NCBI GenBank assembly: GCA_910586295.1
Contig: CAJUGE010000002.1
Coordinates: 1-45,881, forward strand
DNA length: 45,881 nucleotides
Direction of reading: 5' to 3'
DNA from: an uncultured Bacilli bacterium
GTDB lineage: Bacteria > Bacillota_I > Bacilli_A > RF39 > UBA660
Below, piece after piece: positions 1 through 7,303 of this stretch (positions are counted from its first letter, which is position 1; every line of letters begins with the position of its first letter). The notes under the pieces are model-generated. The model searched no databases, had not been told where the DNA came from, and saw only the letters and a list, made by a program, of their open reading frames with translations. The position numbers were made by a program, and so were the translations under genes.

Positions 1-36
1 AAAGCTACAGGAATGAATCGAATATCTCTCAACTAA

Positions 37-55
37 CAATATTCTAAGAATATTG
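37..55. repeat. Short perfect palindrome
   Basis: CAATATTC and GAATATTG, 8 bp each, are separated by TAA. It overlaps the TTG that opens the first reading frame. It could be an operator or a weak RNA hairpin; no T-run follows, so it is not a convincing terminator. Confidence 0.4.
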
Positions 56-640
56 TATAGTACTAGAGTATTAATTCCAACTAAAATATTAATAAATTTA
101 TGTTATGTAAGAATTAAATCTTACAAACATATTATACGAGGTAATGATAAAATAGACCAGATTGATGCAATAAATATTTTAGATGATTATGAAAAAAGCA
201 AAACTCGGAGAAAAATTATTCAAGCAATTATTAGTGTTATAGGTGTGATATTATGTATTTTTAGTTGTATTTGGGTATATAGCAATAGAGATTTAGCTTA
301 TGAATTGTCAGGAGAAAGTGAAAGCTTTTCTTATAATCAATTATTTTTCTTTAGAGATAATAGAACATATATCATGTTGTTTGGTAATCATGAAATAAAG
401 AATGAAAATATTTCTGAAGAAGATATATCAAATGTAACTTTTAAATGTAATGAAAGATTAATCATTTCTTCAAGTGATTTTCTTCGAGGAGATGTAGTAG
501 AACGAAAAGGCTATGATGAATTATTTCCAGATGAAGTTGTAAAAAATATAAATGATTGGATTATTGAAATAACATATAGACAAGATGATGTATACAAAAC
601 AGAAATAATAAAACTTAAAAATAAAGATCTAAACAAATAA
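53..640 (+). CDS. Hypothetical membrane protein, start uncertain
   Basis: Function is not recognised. A basic, loop-rich N-terminus is followed by one clear membrane segment at about residues 57-77 (IIQAIISVIGVILCIFSCIW) and an acidic, probably extracytoplasmic C-terminal domain of about 115 residues. The TTG at 53 has no good Shine-Dalgarno sequence and lies in a palindrome. The frame is open back to position 17, behind a TGA at 14-16, and a short out-of-frame ATG lies at 13, so the true N-terminus may involve an upstream start or a frameshift. It is followed by a promoter and leader region rather than another gene, so it probably ends an operon that starts left of the window. Confidence 0.55.
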   Translation: MYSTRVLIPTKILINLCYVRIKSYKHIIRGNDKIDQIDAINILDDYEKSKTRRKIIQAIISVIGVILCIFSCIWVYSNRDLAYELSGESESFSYNQLFFFRDNRTYIMLFGNHEIKNENISEEDISNVTFKCNERLIISSSDFLRGDVVERKGYDELFPDEVVKNINDWIIEITYRQDDVYKTEIIKLKNKDLNK

Positions 641-685
641 AAGTATGTTAGATATTTGTGAATATTTTACTTTATTGTCAAAAAA

Positions 686-694
686 TGTTATAAT
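686..694 (+). promoter_or_regulatory. Extended -10 promoter
   Basis: TGT followed by TATAAT forms a perfect extended -10 element. The best -35 (TTTTAC, 665-670) is weak, as is usual for extended -10 promoters. Predicted transcription starts near 701, only a few bases before the hairpin at 706-739. The 640-1070 gap is therefore transcribed leader rather than empty spacer. Confidence 0.55.
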
Positions 695-705
695 TAGGAT
701 GTATT

Positions 706-739
706 AAGTAGTAGTGCTGTTGAGGTATTACTACTTTTT
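706..739 (+). terminator. Early hairpin with T-run just after the promoter
   Basis: AAGTAGTA (706-713) pairs with TACTACTT (729-736), with T's running to 739. It would stop a transcript from the 686-694 promoter after about 40 nt, so it looks like an attenuator or the end of a very short RNA. Confidence 0.5.
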
Positions 740-944
740 ATATTCTAAGAAGAAAGGATTAAAGTATGTGCTAGAAACTATGCTGTAGTAGTATTGTAGT
801 ATATAACTTTAGGGGAAAATAAAGTAAATAAAACATCGGGCAGTTTTCAGATGTAATTACTTTTGGTAGTAATTGTAGTTCTGCATAGCTTTTATAGGTG
901 CCTAGATGTTTTTATACTGTGAAGAAAGAACAGTTCATGTTTTA
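740..944 (+). ncRNA. Non-coding, probably structured leader RNA
   Basis: There is no open frame with a ribosome binding site here. Complementary segments include CTATGC (778-783) with GCATAG (883-888), enclosing ATTACT (856-861) with AGTAAT (868-873). The segment ends in the strong terminator at 945-989. It could be the aptamer-like part of a leader that controls the sigma-like gene at 1071, or a stand-alone small RNA. I do not recognise it as a known riboswitch. Confidence 0.4.
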
Positions 945-989
945 AATGCTGATAATATTCTTATACAGGATATTGTCGGCATTTTTTTT
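945..989 (+). terminator. Strong Rho-independent terminator in leader
   Basis: A 14-bp stem (945-958 with 970-983, two G-U pairs) and an 11-nt loop are followed by eight T's (982-989). It lies upstream of the gene at 1071 and in the same direction, so it would either end a small RNA or act as an attenuator for that gene. Confidence 0.75.
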
Positions 990-1025
990 GTGTTCTTAAT
1001 TAGAATTTTTGATTCTAGAGGACCA

Positions 1026-1062
1026 CCTCTTATTAATTTGGCTTTTGCAAATTAATAGGAGG
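1026..1062 (+). promoter_or_regulatory. Hairpin that sequesters the ribosome binding site of the 1071 gene
   Basis: The 15-nt arm 1026-1040 pairs fully with 1048-1062 (one T-G wobble) around a 7-nt loop, GCTTTTG. The right arm contains the AGGAGG Shine-Dalgarno (1057-1062), eight bases before the ATG at 1071, and CCTCT in the left arm pairs with it. Translation would need this stem opened by a protein, a ribosome, another RNA or temperature. Confidence 0.8.
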
Positions 1063-1070
1063 AAAAATAA

Positions 1071-1541
1071 ATGATCAAAAATCCAAAGAGAAGAAAATAT
1101 AAAGATAATCCTTATGAAATAAAGGTTATAAATGAGGAGTATTTTATTAGTTTTAAGGATAGTAATAATAAGAATCAAAACATCAAAGTTAGTTCACAAA
1201 TTTTTGAAATATTTAATGAATCAGAGTTACATGATTTGTCAGAATTAAATGAATATGATAGACATATAGAGCATTCTGAAGTATTTGATATTACACTTTA
1301 TCGTAAGGCATCTAATGAGATTTATTCACTAGAGCAAGAAGTGGAAGATAAATTATTTAATCAAGAATTAAAAAAATGTATTGGAATGCTTCCAGAAGTT
1401 CAAAAAAGAAGGATTATTAAGTATTATTTTGAGGATAAAAATGAATATGAAATAGCTAAAGAAGAAGCAACTACTCATCAAGCTGTTAATAAATCTCTTA
1501 AACAAGCAAGAGAAAAATTAAAAGAAATTTTAAAAAAATAA
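1071..1541 (+). CDS. Sigma-70 region 4-like DNA-binding protein
   Basis: This 156-residue protein has an unclassified N-terminal half and a C-terminal half (about 100-155) that looks like sigma-70 region 4: a helix with LPEVQKRRIIKYYFED, then a helix-turn-helix with ATTHQAVNKSLKQAREKLKEI. Small sigma-like proteins of this type are common in Bacillota ICEs, where they are thought to control transfer or excision genes; that role is inferred. No region 2 is seen, so it is probably a regulator rather than a complete sigma factor. Its start is fixed by the AGGAGG at 1057-1062, which is buried in a hairpin, and it follows a leader with a terminator, so expression appears tightly gated. Confidence 0.7.
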   Translation: MIKNPKRRKYKDNPYEIKVINEEYFISFKDSNNKNQNIKVSSQIFEIFNESELHDLSELNEYDRHIEHSEVFDITLYRKASNEIYSLEQEVEDKLFNQELKKCIGMLPEVQKRRIIKYYFEDKNEYEIAKEEATTHQAVNKSLKQAREKLKEILKK

Positions 1542-1575
1542 AAAATTAGGGTTGCTATTTTGCTTTTAAGTGAGG

Positions 1576-1618
1576 AAACAAGTGAGAGGGTTAATTACTT
1601 AACTTATCTCACTTGTTT
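1576..1618 (+). terminator. Stem-loop after the sigma-like gene
   Basis: A perfect 12-bp stem pairs 1576-1587 with 1607-1618 (AAACAAGTGAGA and its complement) around a 19-nt loop. The following T-run is weak, so termination is likely but not certain. Confidence 0.55.
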
Positions 1619-1679
1619 ATTTTCAAGTTTGTTCTTTGACAATTTTTTATCATTCATCAAATACATTCCTATTATGAAT

Positions 1680-1905
1680 AGCACTTTAGTTGGTTCGCTT
1701 GTCGATTAAAACCAGACTATAAAAATAGATTGCTTCTATTTTGCGATGACAAATAATAGATACAATGATACTTCTGCTTAGCCACAATCTCAAATAATGG
1801 GAGCAGTTCTGTGAGAACCACAGGAAGGTGAAATGCCTATGGAACTAATTCGCAATTAGTCGTTTGATGATTTCCTGCCGAAGGGTTCGAGGAAAAATAT
1901 CGGTG
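1680..1905 (+). ncRNA. Structured RNA candidate of unknown class
   Basis: The 400-bp gap between genes holds no convincing reading frame, but it has many short stems: AAAATAG (1722-1728) with CTATTTT (1736-1742); GTTCT (1806-1810) with AGAAC (1814-1818); CCACAGG (1818-1824) with CCTATGG (1836-1842), 6 of 7 paired; ACTAATT (1844-1850) with AATTAGT (1854-1860) across a CGC loop; and TTTCCT (1871-1876) with AGGAAA (1890-1895) enclosing CGAA-GGG-TTCG. This section appears richer in G and C than its neighbours. It may be a leader of the 1945 gene, a regulatory RNA or a transfer-related site. I recognise no family. Confidence 0.45.
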
Positions 1906-1944
1906 ATGTAAATATAAAAAATTAAAAAGGATAAGGTGATTTAA

Positions 1945-2151
1945 ATGAAGAAGTATGATGTTCAGATTAAAGTGGTAAAAGAACATGAAATAATGGTTAC
2001 TGCTTCTTGTAAAGCTGAAGCAATTAGTAAAGTAGAGGAATTAATTGCAGGATCTGAAATTAAAAATTTAGATATCCCAAATTTTACAAAACATTATACT
2101 ATTATAGATATAGTTAAGAAGCCACTATTTAATAAAAGACATCATAGATGA
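1945..2151 (+). CDS. DpnD/PcfM-like small protein
   Basis: This 68-residue protein begins MKKYDVQIKVVKEHEIMVTA, followed by a helix with KAEAISKVEELI. That layout resembles the DpnD/PcfM family (a beta strand, then 'V.A.S..EA...V'), which is common in ICEs and streptococcal plasmids and has no firmly established role. The C-terminus (KKPLFNKRHHR) is basic. The ATG has a GGATAAGGTGA ribosome binding site. It stands alone behind the structured RNA region, and its stop codon overlaps the repeated leader at 2149. Confidence 0.5.
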   Translation: MKKYDVQIKVVKEHEIMVTASCKAEAISKVEELIAGSEIKNLDIPNFTKHYTIIDIVKKPLFNKRHHR

Positions 2152-2193
2152 TTTGTGTTTTTTTTAAAATGATGGTAGCATCAAGGAGAGGTG
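2149..2193 (+). repeat. Repeated leader motif, copy 1 (TGATG-GTAG-CATCA)
   Basis: A 45-nt segment is almost identical to 22736-22780 (one difference). It consists of TGATTTGTG, eight T's, AAAA, the inverted repeat TGATGGTAGCATCA (2170-2183) and then a Shine-Dalgarno-like AGAGGTG. The inverted repeat can be a DNA operator or an RNA hairpin with a four-base loop placed directly before the ribosome binding site of the 2201 gene. A third, diverged copy precedes the integrase. Confidence 0.7.
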
Positions 2194-2200
2194 GAAAATT

Positions 2201-2878
2201 ATGAGAAAAATTTTAATACTATCCTTAATAATATTGTTATCAACAACTGGTTGTGAATCAGTTAAAAATGTTGAAGATTTTAAAGAACTAACTGACAAAA
2301 ATGTCACCAATGAAGAAGTTGGAATGCCAGAAAAAATAGAAGATGAAATTAGTTATACGAAAGAAACTGTGAAATCTGAAAATATAGTAAAAGAGGAAAT
2401 AAAAGTAGATGAAATACCTACAAACTCTAATAATAAGAATAAATCAGATAATTCAATAACTAATGATTCAGTAGAGAACAATAATACATCAAATCAAAGC
2501 AAGAATAAAAATGACAATAGCTTAAACGAGCCTGTTAAAGAACCAGAAAATAAAACTCCTACTAATAATAATGATGTAGAAGTTAATTATACAGATAAAA
2601 GTAATGATTTAATGTATTCTATTACTCATGGAGTTGGTGAATATAGTTCAGAAAGTGAATGTATTTCTGTTGGCGATAAAATTAAAATTAAAGAACTTGA
2701 TTCAGTTATGGATTGGAATGAAGTAAATCCAGAACAAATGAAGCAACCTGTAATAAAAAGTTCAATGTGCATTGCTGTAATAAAGGATAATAAGGAATAC
2801 TGGTTTTTGCATTTTATTACAGTTAGTGGTAACAATATGGATGCTGAATTAAAAGAACTTTATAAGCAAAACAATTAG
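2201..2878 (+). CDS. Lipoprotein with Asn-rich linker
   Basis: The N-terminus MRKILILSLIILLSTTGCES is a lipoprotein signal peptide with lipobox STTGC; Cys18 would be lipidated. Residues about 30-140 are low-complexity, rich in Asn, Lys, Glu and Ser, as expected for a wall-spanning spacer. A compact C-terminal domain (about 145-225) contains ITHGVGEYSSESECISVGDK and EYWFLHFITVSG; I do not recognise it. The gene starts the surface module (lipoprotein, adhesin, sortase) and lies behind the repeated leader at 2149. It may help exposure of the adhesin, mating contact or surface exclusion; that is inference. Confidence 0.7.
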   Translation: MRKILILSLIILLSTTGCESVKNVEDFKELTDKNVTNEEVGMPEKIEDEISYTKETVKSENIVKEEIKVDEIPTNSNNKNKSDNSITNDSVENNNTSNQSKNKNDNSLNEPVKEPENKTPTNNNDVEVNYTDKSNDLMYSITHGVGEYSSESECISVGDKIKIKELDSVMDWNEVNPEQMKQPVIKSSMCIAVIKDNKEYWFLHFITVSGNNMDAELKELYKQNN

Positions 2879-2879
2879 G

Positions 2880-2900
2880 GACTCTTCGTGAGTCTTTTTT
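2880..2900 (+). terminator. Rho-independent terminator
   Basis: GACTC (2880-2884) pairs with GAGTC (2890-2894) across TTCGT, followed by six T's. It separates the lipoprotein from the adhesin gene and overlaps a spurious upstream GTG (2888) of the adhesin frame. Confidence 0.7.
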
Positions 2901-2926
2901 ATTTAAATGAAAAGGAGGAAGATAAA

Positions 2927-5900
2927 TTGAATAAAGTAAAAAAATATATGTTGATTGCCATTGCATTAACTGTTGGATTCACATTTAAAGCAACTAATGT
3001 ATCAGCAGCAACATTGCATCAAGAAAATACAAAGTATTATTATGATAGAGCAAGAGCCGATGGTAGTGATCATCATTCTTGGTATTGGAAACATTATACA
3101 ATGGATGGAGATGTTGCTTATTGTATAGAACCAAATGTTCCTGAAGGTACAAGTTATAATCAAGGCAATTGGGATGCAACCGGATTAAGTGATTCTATTA
3201 AAGAAAGGCTTTTATTAGTTGGATATTATGGCTATACATTTCCAAATCATCAAACTGAAGAATATCGTGCCGCTACTCAAGGTATGTTATGGGATACAAT
3301 AATCGGACATGGTGCCAATACCCAGTTTACAACATCTCGTTGGGGTGAAGGAAGTTCATTTGATGTATCAGCCGAAAAATCAGAAATAAATAGATTGATT
3401 GAACATCATTTTGATAGACCTTCATTTAATGCAGGTGTGTATAAACTCCAAGTTGGAGAAACATTAACCTTAAATGATACGAATAATATTTTATCAGAAT
3501 TTGATATTAGTGTTTCTGGAGCCGATTATAATGTTAATGGTAATACCTTAACAATAGTTCCAACTAAAAGTGGTAGTATTGATGTAACATTTACTAAAAG
3601 AATGCCTTATACTGAACCATATAAATTATTTGTTGGTAATGGTATTCAAAATATGTTAGTACCCGGAATGGTAGATCCAGTAATTGCTAAGATAAGAATT
3701 AATAGTTATTCTAGTCCAGTTGAATTAGTAAAAAAGGATAAAGAAACTAATACAACAGTTGCTCAAGGACAAGCAACTTTAAAAGGTGCTAAATATGGTG
3801 TTTATGAACAAGCAACAGGTAAACTAGTAACTACAGTTATTACTGATGAGAATGGTTATGCCATAAGTGATTCTATTTTAGAGTATAAGGAATATTATTT
3901 ACAAGAAATTGAACCATCAGAGGGTTATTTGCTTGATAATACAAAATATAACTTTGATATGAGAGGAAAAGAAAGCGAAAGAATTGAGGTTGTAGAAAAA
4001 GTTGTTAAAAATTATATTAGTATTTTAAAGCAATATGATTTTGTAGATGGTAATACAACATTCTTAAATGCTGAAGAGAATATTAAATTTGAAATTTATT
4101 ATCCAAATGGAAACTTATTTGATACTATAACTACAGATGAGAATGGTTATGCAACTTTAAATATTCCTTATGGAATTTGGCGATTTCATCAAGTAAATAC
4201 TACAACAGGATATCAAAAGATATACGATTTTTATATTACTGTTGATTATAATACAGAAAGTGAACAATATTATAATATTTTAAATAATGCACTTACTTCT
4301 TATTTACAAGTATTTAAAGTTGATAGTGTAACTGGAAAGAGTATTGCCTTAGCTGATACTACTTTTAAAATTTATAATAAGGATAAAAAACAATATGTGA
4401 CTCAGTTTGTTGGTGGAAAAGTATATAATGAATTTAAAACTGATGAAACAGGTAAATTTACCACATATTTGAAATTAGAAAGCGGAAATTATACTTTAAT
4501 TGAAACTTCTAGTCCTACAGGTTATTTAATTGCGGAAGATGGTGTTGATTTTACCATTGGTAATAATACACATTTTTCATACACTACTTACGGACCAGTT
4601 ATAACAATGTATTTTAATAATACTCCAATAAGAGGTAAAATTGAGATTTATAAAACTGGGGAATTATTTGTTGCTGAGAATGAATCATTTAATTATAATA
4701 ATAGAACTTCTTTGAAAAATATTGTTTATACAATTTATGCTGATGAAGATATTAAGACTCCAGATGGTCAATATATCTATTACGAAAAGGGTGAATTTGT
4801 AGGAACAATGACTACAGATGAGAATGGTTATGCAGTTAGTGAAGCATTACCATTAGGAAAATACAGGGTCCAAGAAGCAGTAACAAATGACAATTATATA
4901 TTAGATGAAACTGTTTATTATATTGAATTAACTGAAATTGATAATAAAACAGCTATTGTTTATAGCTCTTATGATATGTTAAATATTTTAAAAAAAGGTG
5001 ATGTTGAATTTACAAAAACAGATTTTGTAGATAACGAACCTATTCCAAATACATTAATGGAATTGTATACAGAAAATAATGAATTAATTTTTAAAGGTAG
5101 AACTGATAAAACGGGAAAAATTACTATTAAAAATTTAAAATTAGGTCGCTATTATTTTGTTGAAAAAGAAGCACCAGAGGGATATCTTTTAAATGAAGAT
5201 AAATTGTGGTTTGAAATAACAAAAGATGGTGAAATAGTTAAATCTAATATGAAGGATCAACGAGTAGAAGGGGTAGTTAATATCCATAAAGATGGAGAAA
5301 AATATACTTTAACTGAATCTTGTGAAGATACTACCAGTTGTTTTTTATATGAAACTGAAAGAAATTTAAAAGGTATTCATTTTGGTTTATATGCAAATGA
5401 AGATATTATTTTAAATAATATTAAGAGATATTCAAAAGGTGATTTAGTTGCTGATGGTTATACTAATGAAGATGGTAATTTAACTTTTGATAAATTATAT
5501 CTTGGTAACTATACTCTAAAAGAATTAGAAACAATAGAAAATTATGTATTAGATACAACTGAATATGAAGTATCATTAGAGTATGTTGATAGTAAAACCC
5601 CAATAATTGATTTATCCTTTGTATTGAAAAATCATTTAATAAAAGCTGACTTTGAATTTACAAAAACAGATATTTCAACAGATGAACCACTTCCAAATAC
5701 ACTTATGGAGATTTATTTAGAAGATGGTACATTAATATATCGTGGTTATACTGATGAAACAGGTAAAATAGTATTAAAAAATATGCCTAGTGGGAAATTC
5801 TATCTATTAGAAATAGAAGCACCAGAAGGATATGTTTTAAATGAGGAACCAATGTATTTTGAAATAACAGAAGATGGTGAAGTAGTTAGATCTAATATGA

Positions 5901-6292
5901 AAGATGAAAAGATTAAATCTACTATTATTATTCATAAGATAGGTTCTGATAAAGAAACATTAAAAGGAGTTAAAATTGGCATATTTGATTTAAATGGCAA
6001 TATGCTATATGAATGTTATACTGATGAGAATGGTAATATAGAACTAGAACTTGAATATGGAAAATACTATTATCAAGAATTAGAATCTATTGAAGGATAT
6101 GAACTTAATAATGAAAAAATATATTTTGAAGTAATAGAAGATAAAGCTATTATTGAAACATCATTAGTAAATATTAAAGTACCTAGTACAGGTTTAAATG
6201 ATTATCATATAATTGAAGTTCTTGGCAGTTTATTAGTAATATCTGGGTTAGGAGTTGCAATTTATGTTCGCAAAAAAAAGAAGAATAAATAA
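2927..6292 (+). CDS. Sortase-anchored adhesin with thioester domain and CnaB repeats
   Basis: A surface protein of about 1,121 residues. The start is TTG at 2927, eight bases after AAGGAGG; the frame extends upstream only into a terminator. A signal peptide (to about VSAA) is followed by a thioester-domain-like region: Cys66 in AYCIEP and Gln118 in AATQGMLWD are placed as in thioester adhesins, which bind host surfaces covalently. Then come about eight SpaA/CnaB-type modules with the typical DENGY and EAPEGYLL segments; modules 4-5 and 6-7 look like a duplicated pair. The C-terminus has the sorting signal VPSTG (1085-1089), a membrane segment and a KKKKNK tail. The next gene is a sortase, so the pair probably forms a self-contained anchoring unit serving adhesion or mating contact. 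Confidence 0.88.
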   Translation: MNKVKKYMLIAIALTVGFTFKATNVSAATLHQENTKYYYDRARADGSDHHSWYWKHYTMDGDVAYCIEPNVPEGTSYNQGNWDATGLSDSIKERLLLVGYYGYTFPNHQTEEYRAATQGMLWDTIIGHGANTQFTTSRWGEGSSFDVSAEKSEINRLIEHHFDRPSFNAGVYKLQVGETLTLNDTNNILSEFDISVSGADYNVNGNTLTIVPTKSGSIDVTFTKRMPYTEPYKLFVGNGIQNMLVPGMVDPVIAKIRINSYSSPVELVKKDKETNTTVAQGQATLKGAKYGVYEQATGKLVTTVITDENGYAISDSILEYKEYYLQEIEPSEGYLLDNTKYNFDMRGKESERIEVVEKVVKNYISILKQYDFVDGNTTFLNAEENIKFEIYYPNGNLFDTITTDENGYATLNIPYGIWRFHQVNTTTGYQKIYDFYITVDYNTESEQYYNILNNALTSYLQVFKVDSVTGKSIALADTTFKIYNKDKKQYVTQFVGGKVYNEFKTDETGKFTTYLKLESGNYTLIETSSPTGYLIAEDGVDFTIGNNTHFSYTTYGPVITMYFNNTPIRGKIEIYKTGELFVAENESFNYNNRTSLKNIVYTIYADEDIKTPDGQYIYYEKGEFVGTMTTDENGYAVSEALPLGKYRVQEAVTNDNYILDETVYYIELTEIDNKTAIVYSSYDMLNILKKGDVEFTKTDFVDNEPIPNTLMELYTENNELIFKGRTDKTGKITIKNLKLGRYYFVEKEAPEGYLLNEDKLWFEITKDGEIVKSNMKDQRVEGVVNIHKDGEKYTLTESCEDTTSCFLYETERNLKGIHFGLYANEDIILNNIKRYSKGDLVADGYTNEDGNLTFDKLYLGNYTLKELETIENYVLDTTEYEVSLEYVDSKTPIIDLSFVLKNHLIKADFEFTKTDISTDEPLPNTLMEIYLEDGTLIYRGYTDETGKIVLKNMPSGKFYLLEIEAPEGYVLNEEPMYFEITEDGEVVRSNMKDEKIKSTIIIHKIGSDKETLKGVKIGIFDLNGNMLYECYTDENGNIELELEYGKYYYQELESIEGYELNNEKIYFEVIEDKAIIETSLVNIKVPSTGLNDYHIIEVLGSLLVISGLGVAIYVRKKKKNK

Positions 6293-6908
6293 GAGTCAAT
6301 TAGCTTTAATTGGCTCTTTACTTTTGATTTTATCTGGATTTTTTATACTAGGTCATCATTATGTTTCTAAATATAATTTGGAAAGTCAGGAACAAGAAAT
6401 GATTGAGGAATTTTTCAATGAAGAAGTCAATGAGAATATAATAGAATCTGAAGATACTGATGTTCAATCAGAAAAAGTCCAACAAAAACAAGAGGATTAT
6501 AATTATGTTGCTGTATTAGAAATAGAAAGTATAAATTTAAAAAGAGGATTAGTTAATCCTAATAGTAAGTACAATAATGTTAATTATAATATTCAAATAA
6601 TGGAAACTTCAAATATGCCTGATGTTGAAAATAGTAATTTGATACTTGCAGGACATAATGGTTCAAGTTATGTTTCATTCTTTAAAAATTTATATAAAAT
6701 GAGCGAGGGAGATTTAATCAATATTTATTATCAAGGATATAAATATGTTTATCAGTTTAGTAATTCTTATGAAGTAGATAAAACAGGAATAGTAAGTATT
6801 ATAAGAGATAAGAATAAAAATGCAATTACTCTAATTACTTGTAAGAAAAACAGTAAAGATAAACAATTAGTATTCATTGGTTATTTAATTGATAAGGTGG
6901 AATATTAG
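6264..6908 (+). CDS. Sortase for the upstream adhesin
   Basis: A protein of about 214 residues with an N-terminal membrane anchor (about 14-30) and a sortase fold. The catalytic His131 is in LAGHNG and Cys193 in TLITCKK. At the position where the catalytic Arg is expected, the sequence reads KDKQLVF (Lys200/Gln201), so the usual Arg is not obvious. Sortases cut LPXTG-like signals and transfer the protein to the wall or to other subunits; the adjacent VPSTG protein is the natural substrate. The ATG at 6264 has a TTAGGAG site and lies within the adhesin's 3' end, giving translational coupling; an in-frame TTG at 6255 is less likely. The stop overlaps the next start (TAGTG). Confidence 0.85.
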   Translation: MFAKKRRINKSQLALIGSLLLILSGFFILGHHYVSKYNLESQEQEMIEEFFNEEVNENIIESEDTDVQSEKVQQKQEDYNYVAVLEIESINLKRGLVNPNSKYNNVNYNIQIMETSNMPDVENSNLILAGHNGSSYVSFFKNLYKMSEGDLINIYYQGYKYVYQFSNSYEVDKTGIVSIIRDKNKNAITLITCKKNSKDKQLVFIGYLIDKVEY

Positions 6909-7183
6909 TGAACATCAAGTACATAAATATTCCTAGTAATTTATTATTTGATAAAAATATTTCATCATTTGCTAAATTACTTTATGGGGAATTATGTGTA
7001 CTTAGTTATAAGAATGGGATATGTAAAGCTTCTAATAGTTTTCTAGCCGATGCTAATTATTGTAGCACTAGAAAGATTATTAGAGCTTTAAATTCATTAA
7101 AGGAAAATGGATATATTTCCGTTGAAGAATATCCATCAAGAAAAATATATGTTGATATGTCAAAAGTGTCATTCCACCTATGA
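6908..7183 (+). CDS. Helix-turn-helix replication-initiator-like protein, short
   Basis: This 91-residue protein contains FAKLLYGELCVLS, SNSFLADANYCSTRKIIRAL and LKENGYISVE, a winged helix-turn-helix pattern seen in RepA-N/DnaD-like initiators and ICE regulators. It starts with GTG behind AAGGTGG and overlaps the sortase stop by one base. It ends soon after the HTH, and the downstream DNA reads in another frame as Asn/Ile/Lys-rich residues, so a longer ancestral protein may have been cut short; this is uncertain. Together with the palindromes at 7241-7287 it could form a local operator or replication control unit. Confidence 0.55.
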   Translation: MNIKYINIPSNLLFDKNISSFAKLLYGELCVLSYKNGICKASNSFLADANYCSTRKIIRALNSLKENGYISVEEYPSRKIYVDMSKVSFHL

Positions 7184-7240
7184 CAAAAATGTCACACATA
7201 ATAATATAAATATAAATATATATTATAAATATATAACATC

Positions 7241-7287
7241 CATCATGATGAATAATTATTATATTTTTATTATCATTCATCATGATG
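7241..7287. promoter_or_regulatory. 13-bp inverted repeat built of CATCATGATG palindromes
   Basis: CATCATGATGAAT (7241-7253) is the exact reverse complement of 7275-7287, and each arm itself holds the palindrome CATCATGATG. The AT-rich centre is nearly self-complementary too. It lies in the 120-bp gap between a helix-turn-helix gene and an SSB gene, directly before the SSB ribosome binding site. An operator, a replication or transfer-related binding site, or an mRNA stem are all possible. Confidence 0.6.
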
Positions 7288-7303
7288 ATATAAAGGAGGG
7301 TAA

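Noticed and set aside
1..700. Left attachment site of the ICE
   Set aside because: No sequence resembling the amidase motif bases or its 5' half is present, so the left end must be outside the window.
2888..2926. Upstream GTG extension of the adhesin
   Set aside because: It lies inside a Rho-independent terminator and lacks a ribosome binding site; TTG at 2927 has AAGGAGG at the right distance and gives a proper signal peptide.
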